From an uncultured bacterium (lineage in GTDB: Bacteria > Bacteroidota > Bacteroidia > Bacteroidales > Bacteroidaceae), in contig CAJMQU010000020.1 in the NCBI GenBank assembly GCA_905215555.1, positions 11,973-75,972 on the forward strand: a stretch of DNA of 64,000 nt, given 5' to 3'. Position numbers and translations under genes: made by a program. Numbering within the stretch: the first letter of the stretch is position 1; the number at the start of each line of letters is the position of its first letter. Under the pieces are notes generated by a model, which saw nothing but the letters and a program-made list of their open reading frames with translations, did no database searches and was not told the DNA's origin. Positions 8,217-17,817 of the stretch are shown piece by piece.

Positions 8217-9200
8217 ATGAAATATCGGAAATTAGGAAAAAGTGGACTTAAAGTTTCCGCAATAGGTTTAGGCTGCATGGGAATGAGTTATGGCTATGGT
8301 ACTGCCGGTGACAAAATGGAAATGATTAAACTGATTCATCAGGCTATAGAAAAAGGTATTACTTTCTTTGATACAGCTGAAGTGTATGGCCCCTACATCA
8401 ATGAAGAACTGGTGGGTGAGGCTTTAGAACCTTATCGCAATGAAGTAGTCATTGCTACCAAATGCGGTATTCAGATTGTAGATGGAAAACAAATAGTCAT
8501 TGGAAAACCGGAAACCATACGTCGTTCCATTGAAGGTTCTCTTAAACGCCTGAGAACAGAGTATGTAGATTTATACTATCTGCATCGGATAGACCCTGAT
8601 ACTCCCATTGAAGAAGTAGCCGAAACTATGAAACAACTGCAACAAGAAGGTAAAATACGACATTGGGGAGTATCGGAAGCTGGTGTGCAGACCATTCGCC
8701 GGGCACATACTGTTTTCCCGCTGACTGCTGTTCAAAGTGAGTATTCCATGTGGTGGCGCGAACCTGAAAAAGAATTATTGCCAACTCTTGAAGAATTAGG
8801 AATAGGTTTCGTACCTTTCAGTCCACTGGGTAAAGGTTTTCTGACGGGTAGTATAAGTAAAGATACCCGGTTCGATAAGAGTGATTTCCGTAATATTGTT
8901 CCCCGGTTCACAGCCGAGAATCTGAATGCGAATCAGGTAATCATTGACTTCATCAAAATACTGGCGAATGAGAAGAATGCAACTCCTGCACAAATTGCAC
9001 TAGCCTGGGTGCTTGCAGTTAACCCTTGGATTGCCCCTATTCCAGGAACTACAAAACTAAGCCGTTTGGAAGAAAATCTACAGAGCATAAATGTGGAGAT
9101 TACACAGGAAGAACTTAAAAAAATCAATGATATGCTTAACGTTATTCCAATCTCAGGTGACCGCTATCCGGAAGAATTAGCAAAAAGAGTCGGAAAATAA
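8217..9200 (+). CDS. Aldo/keto reductase (AKR13/YakC-like)
   Basis: 327 residues from ATG 8217 (MKYRKLGKSG). The frame opens earlier, at 8133, but that start would lie inside the operator and upstream of the promoter. Catalytic tetrad: FDTAEVYG (Asp, Tyr), VIATKCG (Lys), YYLHRID (His). The C-terminal IPGTTKLSRLEENL is the NADPH 2'-phosphate binding segment. Cytoplasmic NADPH-dependent reduction of aldehydes, ketones or quinones is expected. First gene of a plus-strand cluster with an exported flavodoxin and a second aldo/keto reductase. Confidence 0.93.
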   Translation: MKYRKLGKSGLKVSAIGLGCMGMSYGYGTAGDKMEMIKLIHQAIEKGITFFDTAEVYGPYINEELVGEALEPYRNEVVIATKCGIQIVDGKQIVIGKPETIRRSIEGSLKRLRTEYVDLYYLHRIDPDTPIEEVAETMKQLQQEGKIRHWGVSEAGVQTIRRAHTVFPLTAVQSEYSMWWREPEKELLPTLEELGIGFVPFSPLGKGFLTGSISKDTRFDKSDFRNIVPRFTAENLNANQVIIDFIKILANEKNATPAQIALAWVLAVNPWIAPIPGTTKLSRLEENLQSINVEITQEELKKINDMLNVIPISGDRYPEELAKRVGK

Positions 9201-9218
9201 TCATTAAACAGAAATAAC

Positions 9219-9782
9219 ATGAAAACAAGAATCATTTCATTAATCGTAATCGCAATGACAACATTAGGTATGAATGTACAGGCGCAGAACTCCTCTGCAG
9301 ACAAGAAAGTATTGGTAGCTTATTTCTCCCGTTCGGGAAACACTCGCGCAGTAGCCGACCACATCCAAAGCCTCACCGGAGGAGATTGTTTTGAAATTCA
9401 GGTGGCCAAACCGTATCCAGAAGAATATCATACTTGCACGGAAGTAGCCAAGAAAGAGAAAGAGGACAATGCAAGACCAGCCCTCAAGACCAAGGTTGAG
9501 AATATGGCATCTTATGATGTCATCTTCATCGGTTATCCGAATTGGTGGGGAACGATGCCTATGCCCATCCTTACATTTCTGGAAAGCTATGACCTTAGCG
9601 GTAAAGTAGTAATTCCCTTCTGTACGCATGGCGGAGGCGGCGAACAAAACTGTTTCAAAGATTTTGTGAGACACATCGGTAAAGCAGATAGTAAGAAAGG
9701 ATTCCTTATCAGCGGTGGACAAGCTTCATCCGCCCGTCCGCAAGTGGAAAGCTGGTTGAAAGGACTTAAATTAATACAATAA
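9219..9782 (+). CDS. Exported flavodoxin family protein
   Basis: 187 residues. A signal peptide (MKTRIISLIVIAMTTLG...AQ) precedes a short flavodoxin fold: VLVAYFSRSGNTRAVA is the FMN phosphate loop, and GYPNWWGTMPMP with FCTHGGGG form the two isoalloxazine-flanking loops. It starts 18 bp after the first aldo/keto reductase, so it is probably co-transcribed. Proteins of this type act as periplasmic FMN oxidoreductases; the electron donor outside the cytoplasm is unclear. The signal peptide separates it from its two apparently cytoplasmic neighbours. Confidence 0.88.
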   Translation: MKTRIISLIVIAMTTLGMNVQAQNSSADKKVLVAYFSRSGNTRAVADHIQSLTGGDCFEIQVAKPYPEEYHTCTEVAKKEKEDNARPALKTKVENMASYDVIFIGYPNWWGTMPMPILTFLESYDLSGKVVIPFCTHGGGGEQNCFKDFVRHIGKADSKKGFLISGGQASSARPQVESWLKGLKLIQ

Positions 9783-9851
9783 TCTGCAATGTCCGAGGAT
9801 TAACAGCATTATCAATTGTTTCATAATAAACGAATAATAAAGAAGTATATC

Positions 9852-10694
9852 ATGCAGAAAGTAAAATTAAATAATGGCATAGAAATGCCTATTCTGGGTT
9901 TTGGCGTATATCAGATTGAAGACCAAGCCCTCTGCGAGCAATGTGTGTATGATGCCATTGAGGCTGGTTACCGCTCTATAGATACGGCTGCCGCTTACGG
10001 AAATGAAGAAGCTGTGGGAAAAGCAATCAAACGTAGCGGAGTCCCCCGCGAGGACTTGTTTATCACTACCAAACTCTGGATATCAGATGCCGGTTATGAC
10101 AAAGCTAAGAAAGCTTTCGAAGCATCCATGAAACGCTTGCAACTCGATTATCTGGATTTGTATCTCATTCACCAGCCATTCAATGACTATTACGGTTCGT
10201 GGCGTGCGATGGAGGAATTATATAAAGAAGGACGCATCCGTGCCATCGGCGTCAGCAACTTTATGCCTGACCGTCTTGCGGATCTGATCCTCTTCAACGA
10301 AATCGTTCCTGCCGTCAATCAAGTGGAGACTAATCCATTCCATCAACAGATTGAAACTGAAGCATTCATGAAAGGAAAAGGAGTCCAGATTGAGTCGTGG
10401 GCACCGTTTGCCGAAGGAAAGAATGATTTATTCCGAAATGAAAGGCTAGCGGAGATTGCAGACAAGCATCACAAGTCTATCGCCCAAGTCGTGTTACGCT
10501 GGCTGATACAGAGAAATGTAGTGGTTATTCCGAAGTCTGTCCGCAAAGAACGCATCGTTGAGAATTTCAATGTATTCAATTTTGAACTGACTAAGGAAGA
10601 TATGGAAAAAATAACCGCATTGGACACCAAGACCAGTTGCTTCTTCTCCCACCGTGACCCGAAAATGGTGGAATGGCTGGGTGGACTGCACTAA
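9852..10694 (+). CDS. Aldo/keto reductase (AKR5, diketogluconate reductase-like)
   Basis: 280 residues from ATG 9852 (MQKVKLNNGIEMP). The frame opens at 9816, but the internal ATG matches the family start. Catalytic residues: SIDTAAAYGNEE (Asp, Tyr), FITTKLW (Lys), YLIHQP (His), with VIPKSVRKERI binding the NADPH phosphate. Members reduce 2,5-diketo-D-gluconate, methylglyoxal and other small carbonyls. It is the last gene of the AraC-linked cluster and is followed by a long-stem hairpin. Confidence 0.93.
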   Translation: MQKVKLNNGIEMPILGFGVYQIEDQALCEQCVYDAIEAGYRSIDTAAAYGNEEAVGKAIKRSGVPREDLFITTKLWISDAGYDKAKKAFEASMKRLQLDYLDLYLIHQPFNDYYGSWRAMEELYKEGRIRAIGVSNFMPDRLADLILFNEIVPAVNQVETNPFHQQIETEAFMKGKGVQIESWAPFAEGKNDLFRNERLAEIADKHHKSIAQVVLRWLIQRNVVVIPKSVRKERIVENFNVFNFELTKEDMEKITALDTKTSCFFSHRDPKMVEWLGGLH

Positions 10695-10719
10695 CGAAAG
10701 AAGATCTTACAAAAACAAC

Positions 10720-10794
10720 AAATGTGCCAAAAGTCACTTTGATCATTCCAGGCGAATATTAATCCGCCCCTCACGCAGTACTTTTGGCACATTT
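10720..10794. terminator. Long-stem hairpin between convergent genes
   Basis: A perfect 15-bp stem (10720-10734 with 10780-10794, core TGTGCCAAAAGT / ACTTTTGGCACA) encloses about 45 nt that contain a smaller GGCG...CGCC hairpin. A T-rich tract follows on the plus strand. It sits between the convergent ends of the aldo/keto reductase gene and the GH2 gene and probably ends transcription from one or both sides. Confidence 0.55.
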
Positions 10795-10807
10795 TAGGTA
10801 TTCTTTT

Positions 10808-13309
10808 TTACTTACTCTCAATATTCAGTACACCTTTTACCACTCCTTTCCCAGTAGCCTCCAAAATTATCTTTCCCGGTTTATCGGTAGAAGAAATAAT
10901 GGCAGTCATCATCCCGCTAAATACCTTCATCCGAGGAAGCTGAAACGACTCAAGCGAAGCAGGATTCCCATTAGCGCCCGCACGGTAGGTTCCGGCACCT
11001 TTAACTTTGAAACAAATCTCATTCTCAGCCAAGGGGCAGAGATTTCCATCTTTATCCACTACCCTGACGGTCACAAATGACAAGTCCTTTCCATCTGCCT
11101 TAATTTGCGAACGGTCGGGTATCAGCTCTATATGATGAGGTTTTCCCGCAGTATGCATCTCCTTTTCGGCAACAGCTTTGCCGTCTTTATCATAAGCAAC
11201 CACCTTCACCGTACCCGGTTCATACTTTGTATCCATCCACATCAGACGATAACGCTGCTGGCGTTTGAAATTAGCCGTAGAGATAGAATCCGTACTATTG
11301 TCAATCGTAACCGACAAGTCTTTTGTACGCCTGCCCTGGCTCTTGCCATTAATGAAAAGTTCAGCAGACGGATAGTTTGTATACACAAACACCGGGGTTA
11401 CTTCCCCTTCACGCCCTTCCCAGTTCCAGTGGGGTAGAATATGAAGAGTTTCCTCATGCTTATTCCAATGACTGCGATAGAGATAATAACGGTCTTTCGG
11501 CAAACCGGCAAGATCGATAATACCAAACAAAGAAGAATGGCTGGGCCAATCAGTATAATAAGGAGTCGGTTCACCCAGATAATCGAAACCTGTCCAAACA
11601 AATTCACCTATACAATAAGGAAAATCTTCATGCCAGATGAAATCATCTTCCGGTAAGTTAGACCAGCCGCAATGTTCCACATCATAGGATGAAGACTGAT
11701 GGTCGTCATACTTCTGCATGGAACGGCGAACTAACGGAAATTTGTAGACGCCTCGTGAACTAACGGTAGAAGCTGTTTCACTGCCCAGTATAATCTGCTG
11801 CGGCAACTTTTTGTAGTTCTCCTTATATTTGTGAGGTCGATAATTGAAGCCGGGAACATCCATCACCGCAGCCATATTATTATTGACCACTGCGTCCGGA
11901 GCATCCATACCCTGAGTAACAGGGCGCGTAGAATCTTCACGATGGCAAATATCCTGCAAGTAACGGGAAAGTTTCGGACCACGGTCACCATTCCACTGGT
12001 CGGGCACTTCGTTGCCGATACACCACATCACCACACTCGGATTGTTGCGATAATGATGAATCAAATTCATCAGATCTTTTTCCACCCACTCGTCAAAGAC
12101 TTTATGATAACCGTTCTGCACTTTCGCACTTTTCCATTCATCAAACGATTCAGCCATCACCATCATACCCATTTCATCACAGGCACGAATCAATTCAGGA
12201 GCCGGCATGTTATGAGAAGTACGGATCGCATTGCACCCCATATCCTTCAAAATGCGTATCTGGCGACGTATTCCCGCTTCATTGGCAATACTGCCCAAAG
12301 GACCGAGGTCATGATGATTGCACACACCCCGGAATACAATGCGCTCTCCATTCAGAAAAAAGCCCTTATCAGGAATAATCTCAATGGAACGGATACCGAA
12401 CGGAGTAGTATATTCATCTTTCAGTACACTTCCTTCGTATACTTTCGAAACCGCCTGATAAAGTGTCGGAGTATCAGGCGCCCACAACGCAGGAGAGGTT
12501 ACTACAAATTCTTGCTCGAAGATATTCTCGCCAAAATCCGTACCTTGTCTCTTATCAGCAGCAATGACTTTTCCATTCCGGTCTTTTAGTTCAGTTACGA
12601 TGCTATAATCAGACAGATGCTTTCCGAACGGAACTACCAGACTGGTCTTTAGATTAACTTTGGCATATTCTTTCTGCGCAACAGGTGTAGTAAGTTGCGT
12701 CCCCCATGTGGGAATATATGCATCCTCATTAATCACCAGATGGACATTGCGGTATAAACCTGCCCCCGGATACCAGCGGGAAGATTCCGTTTCATTCTCC
12801 AAACGGACAGCCAGCGTATTCTTTTCCCCTGCTTTGAGATAGGGAGTAGCATCTACATAAAACGAATTATAACCATAAGGCCAGTAACCGGCTTCCAGTC
12901 CATTGATATAGACATGGGCATGACTCATAGCTCCATCAAATATGAGAGTCGCCTTCTTACCCGAAGAATATTCCGGAATATCAAACGCCAGACGATACCA
13001 GCCCGTACCGACAAAAGGCAAACCTCCGGTACGCCCTGCATGTTCCAACGCTTCCTTTTGCCCATCCTGGGTGATAGCTACATTTTGCTTATCATTGTTG
13101 ATACTAAAAGGACCGTAGACGGCCCAATCATGCGGCACTGTGACAGATTGCCATTTAGTATCATCATACTCCTTACGACTAAAGTCCTCATTATCTTCAC
13201 GGGTGAACTTCCAATCTTTCTCAAAGAACCGTTCGGTACGCACCTGCGCATCGGCAAACAACGGCAGGAACAATAACAAAATTATTACAAACCTATATTT
13301 TACACTCAT
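10808..13309 (-). CDS. GH2 glycosidase, probable beta-galactosidase
   Basis: 833 residues. Signal peptide 1-22 (FLPLFADAQ), GH2 sugar-binding/jelly-roll domain (about 40-190), Ig-like sandwich (190-300) and TIM barrel (300-590). The acid/base is Glu434 in CIGNEVPDQW and the nucleophile Glu569 in GEFVWTGF. After the barrel comes a DUF4982-like segment and a C-terminal Ig-like domain (HIELIPDRSQIKADGKDLSF onward). Domain order fits Bacteroides exo-beta-galactosidases, though GH2 also includes beta-glucuronidases and mannosidases. Last gene of the glycan locus; a periplasmic or surface role removing beta-linked galactose is likely. Confidence 0.88.
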   Translation of the reverse strand: MSVKYRFVIILLLFLPLFADAQVRTERFFEKDWKFTREDNEDFSRKEYDDTKWQSVTVPHDWAVYGPFSINNDKQNVAITQDGQKEALEHAGRTGGLPFVGTGWYRLAFDIPEYSSGKKATLIFDGAMSHAHVYINGLEAGYWPYGYNSFYVDATPYLKAGEKNTLAVRLENETESSRWYPGAGLYRNVHLVINEDAYIPTWGTQLTTPVAQKEYAKVNLKTSLVVPFGKHLSDYSIVTELKDRNGKVIAADKRQGTDFGENIFEQEFVVTSPALWAPDTPTLYQAVSKVYEGSVLKDEYTTPFGIRSIEIIPDKGFFLNGERIVFRGVCNHHDLGPLGSIANEAGIRRQIRILKDMGCNAIRTSHNMPAPELIRACDEMGMMVMAESFDEWKSAKVQNGYHKVFDEWVEKDLMNLIHHYRNNPSVVMWCIGNEVPDQWNGDRGPKLSRYLQDICHREDSTRPVTQGMDAPDAVVNNNMAAVMDVPGFNYRPHKYKENYKKLPQQIILGSETASTVSSRGVYKFPLVRRSMQKYDDHQSSSYDVEHCGWSNLPEDDFIWHEDFPYCIGEFVWTGFDYLGEPTPYYTDWPSHSSLFGIIDLAGLPKDRYYLYRSHWNKHEETLHILPHWNWEGREGEVTPVFVYTNYPSAELFINGKSQGRRTKDLSVTIDNSTDSISTANFKRQQRYRLMWMDTKYEPGTVKVVAYDKDGKAVAEKEMHTAGKPHHIELIPDRSQIKADGKDLSFVTVRVVDKDGNLCPLAENEICFKVKGAGTYRAGANGNPASLESFQLPRMKVFSGMMTAIISSTDKPGKIILEATGKGVVKGVLNIESK

Positions 13310-13331
13310 AAATATCAGATTATTTTTAGAT

Positions 13332-15437
13332 TCATTCTATCACAATCTCATCCGTAAATATCCAACCGCCGAATTCCTTACCGGCACGAGCCTGATAACG
13401 AACATACCGGGCAGTAGTCATTCCTTGCCAGCCATAGTTTTTGAAGGCTACAGCTCCCGCCTTCGTCACTTCATGTGTAAGATGTATCAGTTCGTGGAAG
13501 TCAGTGCCATCGGATGAAACAGAAATAATGACTTCGGCAGGCAAAAATACTTCAGGACCTACTACTTGTATGAAATCGGCACTCACCGAATGAATATCCG
13601 TCTCTGTTTCCAGGTCAATCGTTACATCCAAACGGTCACGCGAAATAAAGCCTTGCCAGGCACCATCCGAATAAGTCCAATTGCCGCGTATGCCATCGGT
13701 AAGGGTTTTATCGCCTTGTGCCGGATAAGATTTGTTATAAGGAGCATTATATTTCACCGTTTTACCGATAGCCAGATGTCTGATGGATTCTGCAGCTTCC
13801 GGCCGTCCTCCAATCTCACTTTTCGGGTCGAACGGATGATACCCCTGCTTCTGCAACCATTCTACAGCCTGCAGCGCACGCTGGTGAAAGTCAGAATATG
13901 ACTTACGTGCAGGATCACTCCAAGCTACTTCCGCCAAAGCAAGTATACGGGGATAAATCATATATTCGCACTGCTCGGCAGTAGGTATATATTCAGTCCA
14001 CAAATTAGCCTGCACCCCATAGACAAGTCCGGCTTCCTTCTTCGTCAACACTGCCGGAACAGGATTATAGGAGTAGACTTTAGAAAGTGGCAGATATCCG
14101 CCGATAGCTTCGGGTTGTGAATAAGGGGCATCCTGATAACCATCCAAATAACAATGAGAGCCGGGAGACATAATCGCCCGGTACCCCGCCTTCACTGCGT
14201 CAATGCCTCCTTCTTCACCCCTCCACGACAGTACCGTCGCATTAGGTGCCAATCTGCCTTCCATTATTTCATCCCACCCCAGAAGCTTACGGCCATGAGT
14301 ATTCAAGAAGGTCTCAATCCGGTGGATAAAATAGCTCTGCAATTCACTGATATCTTTCAATCCCTCATCCTTGATGCGTTGCTGACATTTAGGGCAGGTT
14401 TTCCATGCAGCCTTGCCAGCCTCATCACCACCGATATGGATATACTCGGATGGAAACAGAGCCATGACTTCAGTCAGCACATCTTCGAGGAAGGTAAAAG
14501 TCCGTTCATTGCCTACACAGAAATCAGCATTCTTATATGGCTCATCCGAACAGGAAAATTCAGGATAGGCCGCCAGAACTTCTTCTGAATGGGCAGGCAT
14601 CTCTATCTCAGGAATAACAGTAATATGACGTTGTGCTGCATACCCAACCAGTTCGCGAATATCATCCTGAGTATAAAAACCTCCCTGTGCACACGGATCG
14701 TCTTGCTCACAATATTTGCGGGCATCTTCACCAAACCACCATTTCTTCCAGACAGCTTCCGGGCGCCAGGCTGCAAATTCGGTAAGTCTCGGATACTTCT
14801 TTATTTCAATCCGCCAACCTGCACCATCGGTCAAATGCAGATGTAGACGGTTTAGTTTATAGCGTGCCAGTGCATCGATCTGTTTCTTCACAAAGTCTTT
14901 AGATCGGAAATGACGGGAAACATCCAGCATGAAGCCCCGATAACTAAAACGGGGCGCATCTTCCACATGCATAGCCTGCACTTTCCACGTTGCATCTTCC
15001 GCCGGCTCAGCCAATTGTAACAACGTCTGCAAACCATAAAAAAGCCCGGTGTCCGTATCTGCTTGAATCAGAACCTGTACAGGAGTCACCTCCAACTTAT
15101 AACCTTCAGAGCTGAACGGAACATTACCGGCAGACTGACGTCTGCCGGTATTTTCCACCTTCTGTAGAATGATTATATTCTCACAAGTATTCTTTTTCCC
15201 ATTGATACCAGCATTGAAAGGAGCCGGAAGTGTAATCAGGTAATCAGCTAAAGTCTGTTTCTCTTTTCCTTTAAGATTGGTATACAGTTTTGTTTCTTTA
15301 GAAATACGAAATACGCCACCCTCCTGCTCCACTTTCAGCGGAACAGGAATGACAGACTGTGCTAAAACCTTGCTCCCACCCACCTGAAGAGCAGCTACCA
15401 ACAAAAAAGCATAAACAATCGTGTTACTTTTCCACAT
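13332..15437 (-). CDS. GH20 beta-N-acetylhexosaminidase
   Basis: 701 residues with an N-terminal signal peptide (cleavage near SKVLAQ). GH20b domain (about 28-145), then the GH20 barrel starting at FSYRGFMLDVSRHF. The catalytic pair is Asp338-Glu339 in HIGGDEAG; LSWRGEEGG and a Trp in LWTEYIP line the substrate pocket. The C-terminal ~150 residues resemble an F5/8 type C carbohydrate-binding module. Removes terminal beta-GlcNAc or beta-GalNAc by substrate-assisted catalysis. It lies 19 bp after a second GH20 gene of the same architecture, so the two are probably an old tandem duplication with divided linkage specificity. Confidence 0.94.
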   Translation of the reverse strand: MWKSNTIVYAFLLVAALQVGGSKVLAQSVIPVPLKVEQEGGVFRISKETKLYTNLKGKEKQTLADYLITLPAPFNAGINGKKNTCENIIILQKVENTGRRQSAGNVPFSSEGYKLEVTPVQVLIQADTDTGLFYGLQTLLQLAEPAEDATWKVQAMHVEDAPRFSYRGFMLDVSRHFRSKDFVKKQIDALARYKLNRLHLHLTDGAGWRIEIKKYPRLTEFAAWRPEAVWKKWWFGEDARKYCEQDDPCAQGGFYTQDDIRELVGYAAQRHITVIPEIEMPAHSEEVLAAYPEFSCSDEPYKNADFCVGNERTFTFLEDVLTEVMALFPSEYIHIGGDEAGKAAWKTCPKCQQRIKDEGLKDISELQSYFIHRIETFLNTHGRKLLGWDEIMEGRLAPNATVLSWRGEEGGIDAVKAGYRAIMSPGSHCYLDGYQDAPYSQPEAIGGYLPLSKVYSYNPVPAVLTKKEAGLVYGVQANLWTEYIPTAEQCEYMIYPRILALAEVAWSDPARKSYSDFHQRALQAVEWLQKQGYHPFDPKSEIGGRPEAAESIRHLAIGKTVKYNAPYNKSYPAQGDKTLTDGIRGNWTYSDGAWQGFISRDRLDVTIDLETETDIHSVSADFIQVVGPEVFLPAEVIISVSSDGTDFHELIHLTHEVTKAGAVAFKNYGWQGMTTARYVRYQARAGKEFGGWIFTDEIVIE

Positions 15438-15455
15438 GTCTCTCAGTTTACAGAA

Positions 15456-17780
15456 TTATTCTATCGAAATTTCATCTACGAACAGGAAGCCCGGGCTACC
15501 TGTTCCACCATGCCACTGGGGTATGGACTTCTCAGAAGGAACCACCACCCGCACATAGCGTGTCTTCACCGGCGTAAATGTCAACTTGTGTTCGTACAAA
15601 CCGTTACGGTCGCTCTCCTTCATAGCAGGGTAGTCCTCGGAAGCTACTTTGATAAAGTTATCACCATCATCGGATACTTCTACCGTAAAACCACGTGCAT
15701 CGAAAACCCAGTCACCTTTTTCCACACAAGTGGTAAAAGCTACCCTTGAAACCTCCGTAGGTTGTTGCAGGTCTACCGTCACATCCATATCATTGCAGTA
15801 AAAAGCAATCCAACGCCCGGTCTTATAATTACCATTTCCTTTCAGTCCATCGGTCAGCGTGGTCACTCCGTTATACTGATATTGCTTATTCACCGGTTGA
15901 TTCGCCTTAGTAGGTTTGGAAGTTGACTTGCTGAAAGCTATTTTCTCGGTAAGCATACGGCTATTCCCTGTCTGACGAAGGGCAAGAGCATTGAGCGTAC
16001 AACTCTGTTTTATCACAAGGATACTATCGGCAACAAGTGAAGCAGCTGTCGGTTCCATTCCATCAAGTGTATAATGAATAGGAGCATTATCTATGGTACT
16101 CATCACCACATCTACTGTGCCATCGGCAGAGTTAGCTACAAAATTAGCTTTTACATCGAACACATGCGTAGCATAATTATATCCCTCCAACACATACAGA
16201 TTAATCAAACGCGGCAGGCGACTGAGGAAATCCTTATAGTCTTTCTTATTCGGATTAGTCCATTGAATTTCAGATAAGGCTGCCCAACGCGGTAATGCCA
16301 TATATTGTAACTGAGAATAGGTTGGTATATATTCCGACCAATGATTGGCTTGTACGCCAATTATAAATTTCTGCTCTTCAGGAGTCAGAGAAGCCGGCAT
16401 CGGCTCATAATTGTACACACGTTCAATCGGCAGGTATCCTCCGATAGCCAACGGTTCATTTTCCGTATCTTTCGTCTGATAATAATCAAAGTAGAGATAG
16501 GTGTTCGGTGTCATAATCACATCGTGTTTTTGTTTGGCAGCTTCAATTCCACCTCCTTCACCACGCCATGACATGACGGTAGCGTTCGGAGCCAACCCAC
16601 CTTCTAGAATTTCATCCCAGCCTATAATCTGCCGTCCATGTTCATTCAAGAATTTCTCCGCATGGTTGATGATAAAGCTTTGCAGGTATTCTTCCTTACT
16701 ATGCTTGGCATCACCTTTAATACCCAACGTTTTGATGCGTGCCTGACATTTGGGACAAGCCTCCCATTTCGCCTTCGGACATTCATCACCGCCGACGTGA
16801 ATATATCGGGATGAGAAAATGTCCATCACCTCAGACAGTATATCATCAATAAACGTCAGCACACTGTCATTTCCGGCACACAGTACATTATCCGATACTC
16901 CCCATTGTGTCCAGACTTCATACGGACCACCAGTACAACCTAAGTGAGGATAGGCAGCTAGTGCAGCCTGCATATGTCCCGGAAGATCAATTTCAGGAAT
17001 AACAGTAATATAACGTTCCGCTGCATAAGCAATGATTTCACGAGCCTGCTCCTGAGTATAGAAACCGCTATAAGGCTTACCGTCATACTTACCGGAGTTT
17101 CGTCCAATAACAGTTTCCTTACGGTTAGCCCCTATTTCAGTCAGCAACGGATACTTTTTAATCTCCAAGCGCCATCCCTGATCGTCAGTCAAATGCCAGT
17201 GCAAACGGTTCATATTATGCAGAACCATCATATCAATGTAATTCTTTGCTTCATCTACCGTAAAGAAATGACGGCTTACATCAAAATGTACTCCACGATA
17301 GCTAAAACGTGGATAATCTTTAATCTGAACGGCAGCTAAAACAGGAGTACTGTTTTTTATCGGAGAAATAGATTTACGCAAGGTCTGTATTCCGTAAAAC
17401 ACTCCTGCTTCACTCGCTCCGGTGATAGTCACACCGTCAGATGCAACCTCCACCTGGTAGGCTTCGGGATTTTCAGCAGTCAGACCCAAACAGAGAAGAA
17501 TATTCCCTTTGCCCTCCGTTCCGGCTTCAGTTACGTAATCAGTACCGGTAGCCTTCTTCAGATAGTCGGCAAGGAACTGAGCATTGCGTTGCATCATCTC
17601 ATTATCTCCCGGATAGACGATTTTTACTCCATTGTCCATTACAAACTCACCATTGGAAGTAGCAACCACTTCCTGAGGTAAGGGAATGATCCTGTAATCA
17701 GCCATTTCTTTATTGTTACCACAGGAAAGCAAAGCTCCTGTCATGGCCAGTAACCCGGCAAACTTAAATAGTGTTTTCAT
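15456..17780 (-). CDS. GH20 beta-N-acetylhexosaminidase, lipoprotein
   Basis: 774 residues. The signal peptide has lipobox ALLSC at Cys20, so this copy is lipid-anchored, unlike its downstream paralog. GH20b domain, then barrel from FSYRGVHFDVSRHF; catalytic Asp332-Glu333 in HVGGDECP; MSWRGEGGG and ANHWSEYIPT follow. Between barrel and C-terminus is a chitobiase C-like (CHB_HEX_C) segment (about 545-620, IHYTLDGMEPT), then an F5/8 type C-like domain ending in FVDEISIE. It cleaves terminal beta-HexNAc residues. In the operon after GH27. Confidence 0.94.
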   Translation of the reverse strand: MKTLFKFAGLLAMTGALLSCGNNKEMADYRIIPLPQEVVATSNGEFVMDNGVKIVYPGDNEMMQRNAQFLADYLKKATGTDYVTEAGTEGKGNILLCLGLTAENPEAYQVEVASDGVTITGASEAGVFYGIQTLRKSISPIKNSTPVLAAVQIKDYPRFSYRGVHFDVSRHFFTVDEAKNYIDMMVLHNMNRLHWHLTDDQGWRLEIKKYPLLTEIGANRKETVIGRNSGKYDGKPYSGFYTQEQAREIIAYAAERYITVIPEIDLPGHMQAALAAYPHLGCTGGPYEVWTQWGVSDNVLCAGNDSVLTFIDDILSEVMDIFSSRYIHVGGDECPKAKWEACPKCQARIKTLGIKGDAKHSKEEYLQSFIINHAEKFLNEHGRQIIGWDEILEGGLAPNATVMSWRGEGGGIEAAKQKHDVIMTPNTYLYFDYYQTKDTENEPLAIGGYLPIERVYNYEPMPASLTPEEQKFIIGVQANHWSEYIPTYSQLQYMALPRWAALSEIQWTNPNKKDYKDFLSRLPRLINLYVLEGYNYATHVFDVKANFVANSADGTVDVVMSTIDNAPIHYTLDGMEPTAASLVADSILVIKQSCTLNALALRQTGNSRMLTEKIAFSKSTSKPTKANQPVNKQYQYNGVTTLTDGLKGNGNYKTGRWIAFYCNDMDVTVDLQQPTEVSRVAFTTCVEKGDWVFDARGFTVEVSDDGDNFIKVASEDYPAMKESDRNGLYEHKLTFTPVKTRYVRVVVPSEKSIPQWHGGTGSPGFLFVDEISIE

Positions 17781-17817
17781 AAATAGGTAAGACTTGTGTT
17801 TATAATAATGAATAATT

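Noticed and set aside
11831..12589. Long plus-strand frames inside the glycan locus (for example 252 codons)
   Set aside because: They are antisense shadows of the GH2, GH20 and SusC genes, without signals or domain patterns.
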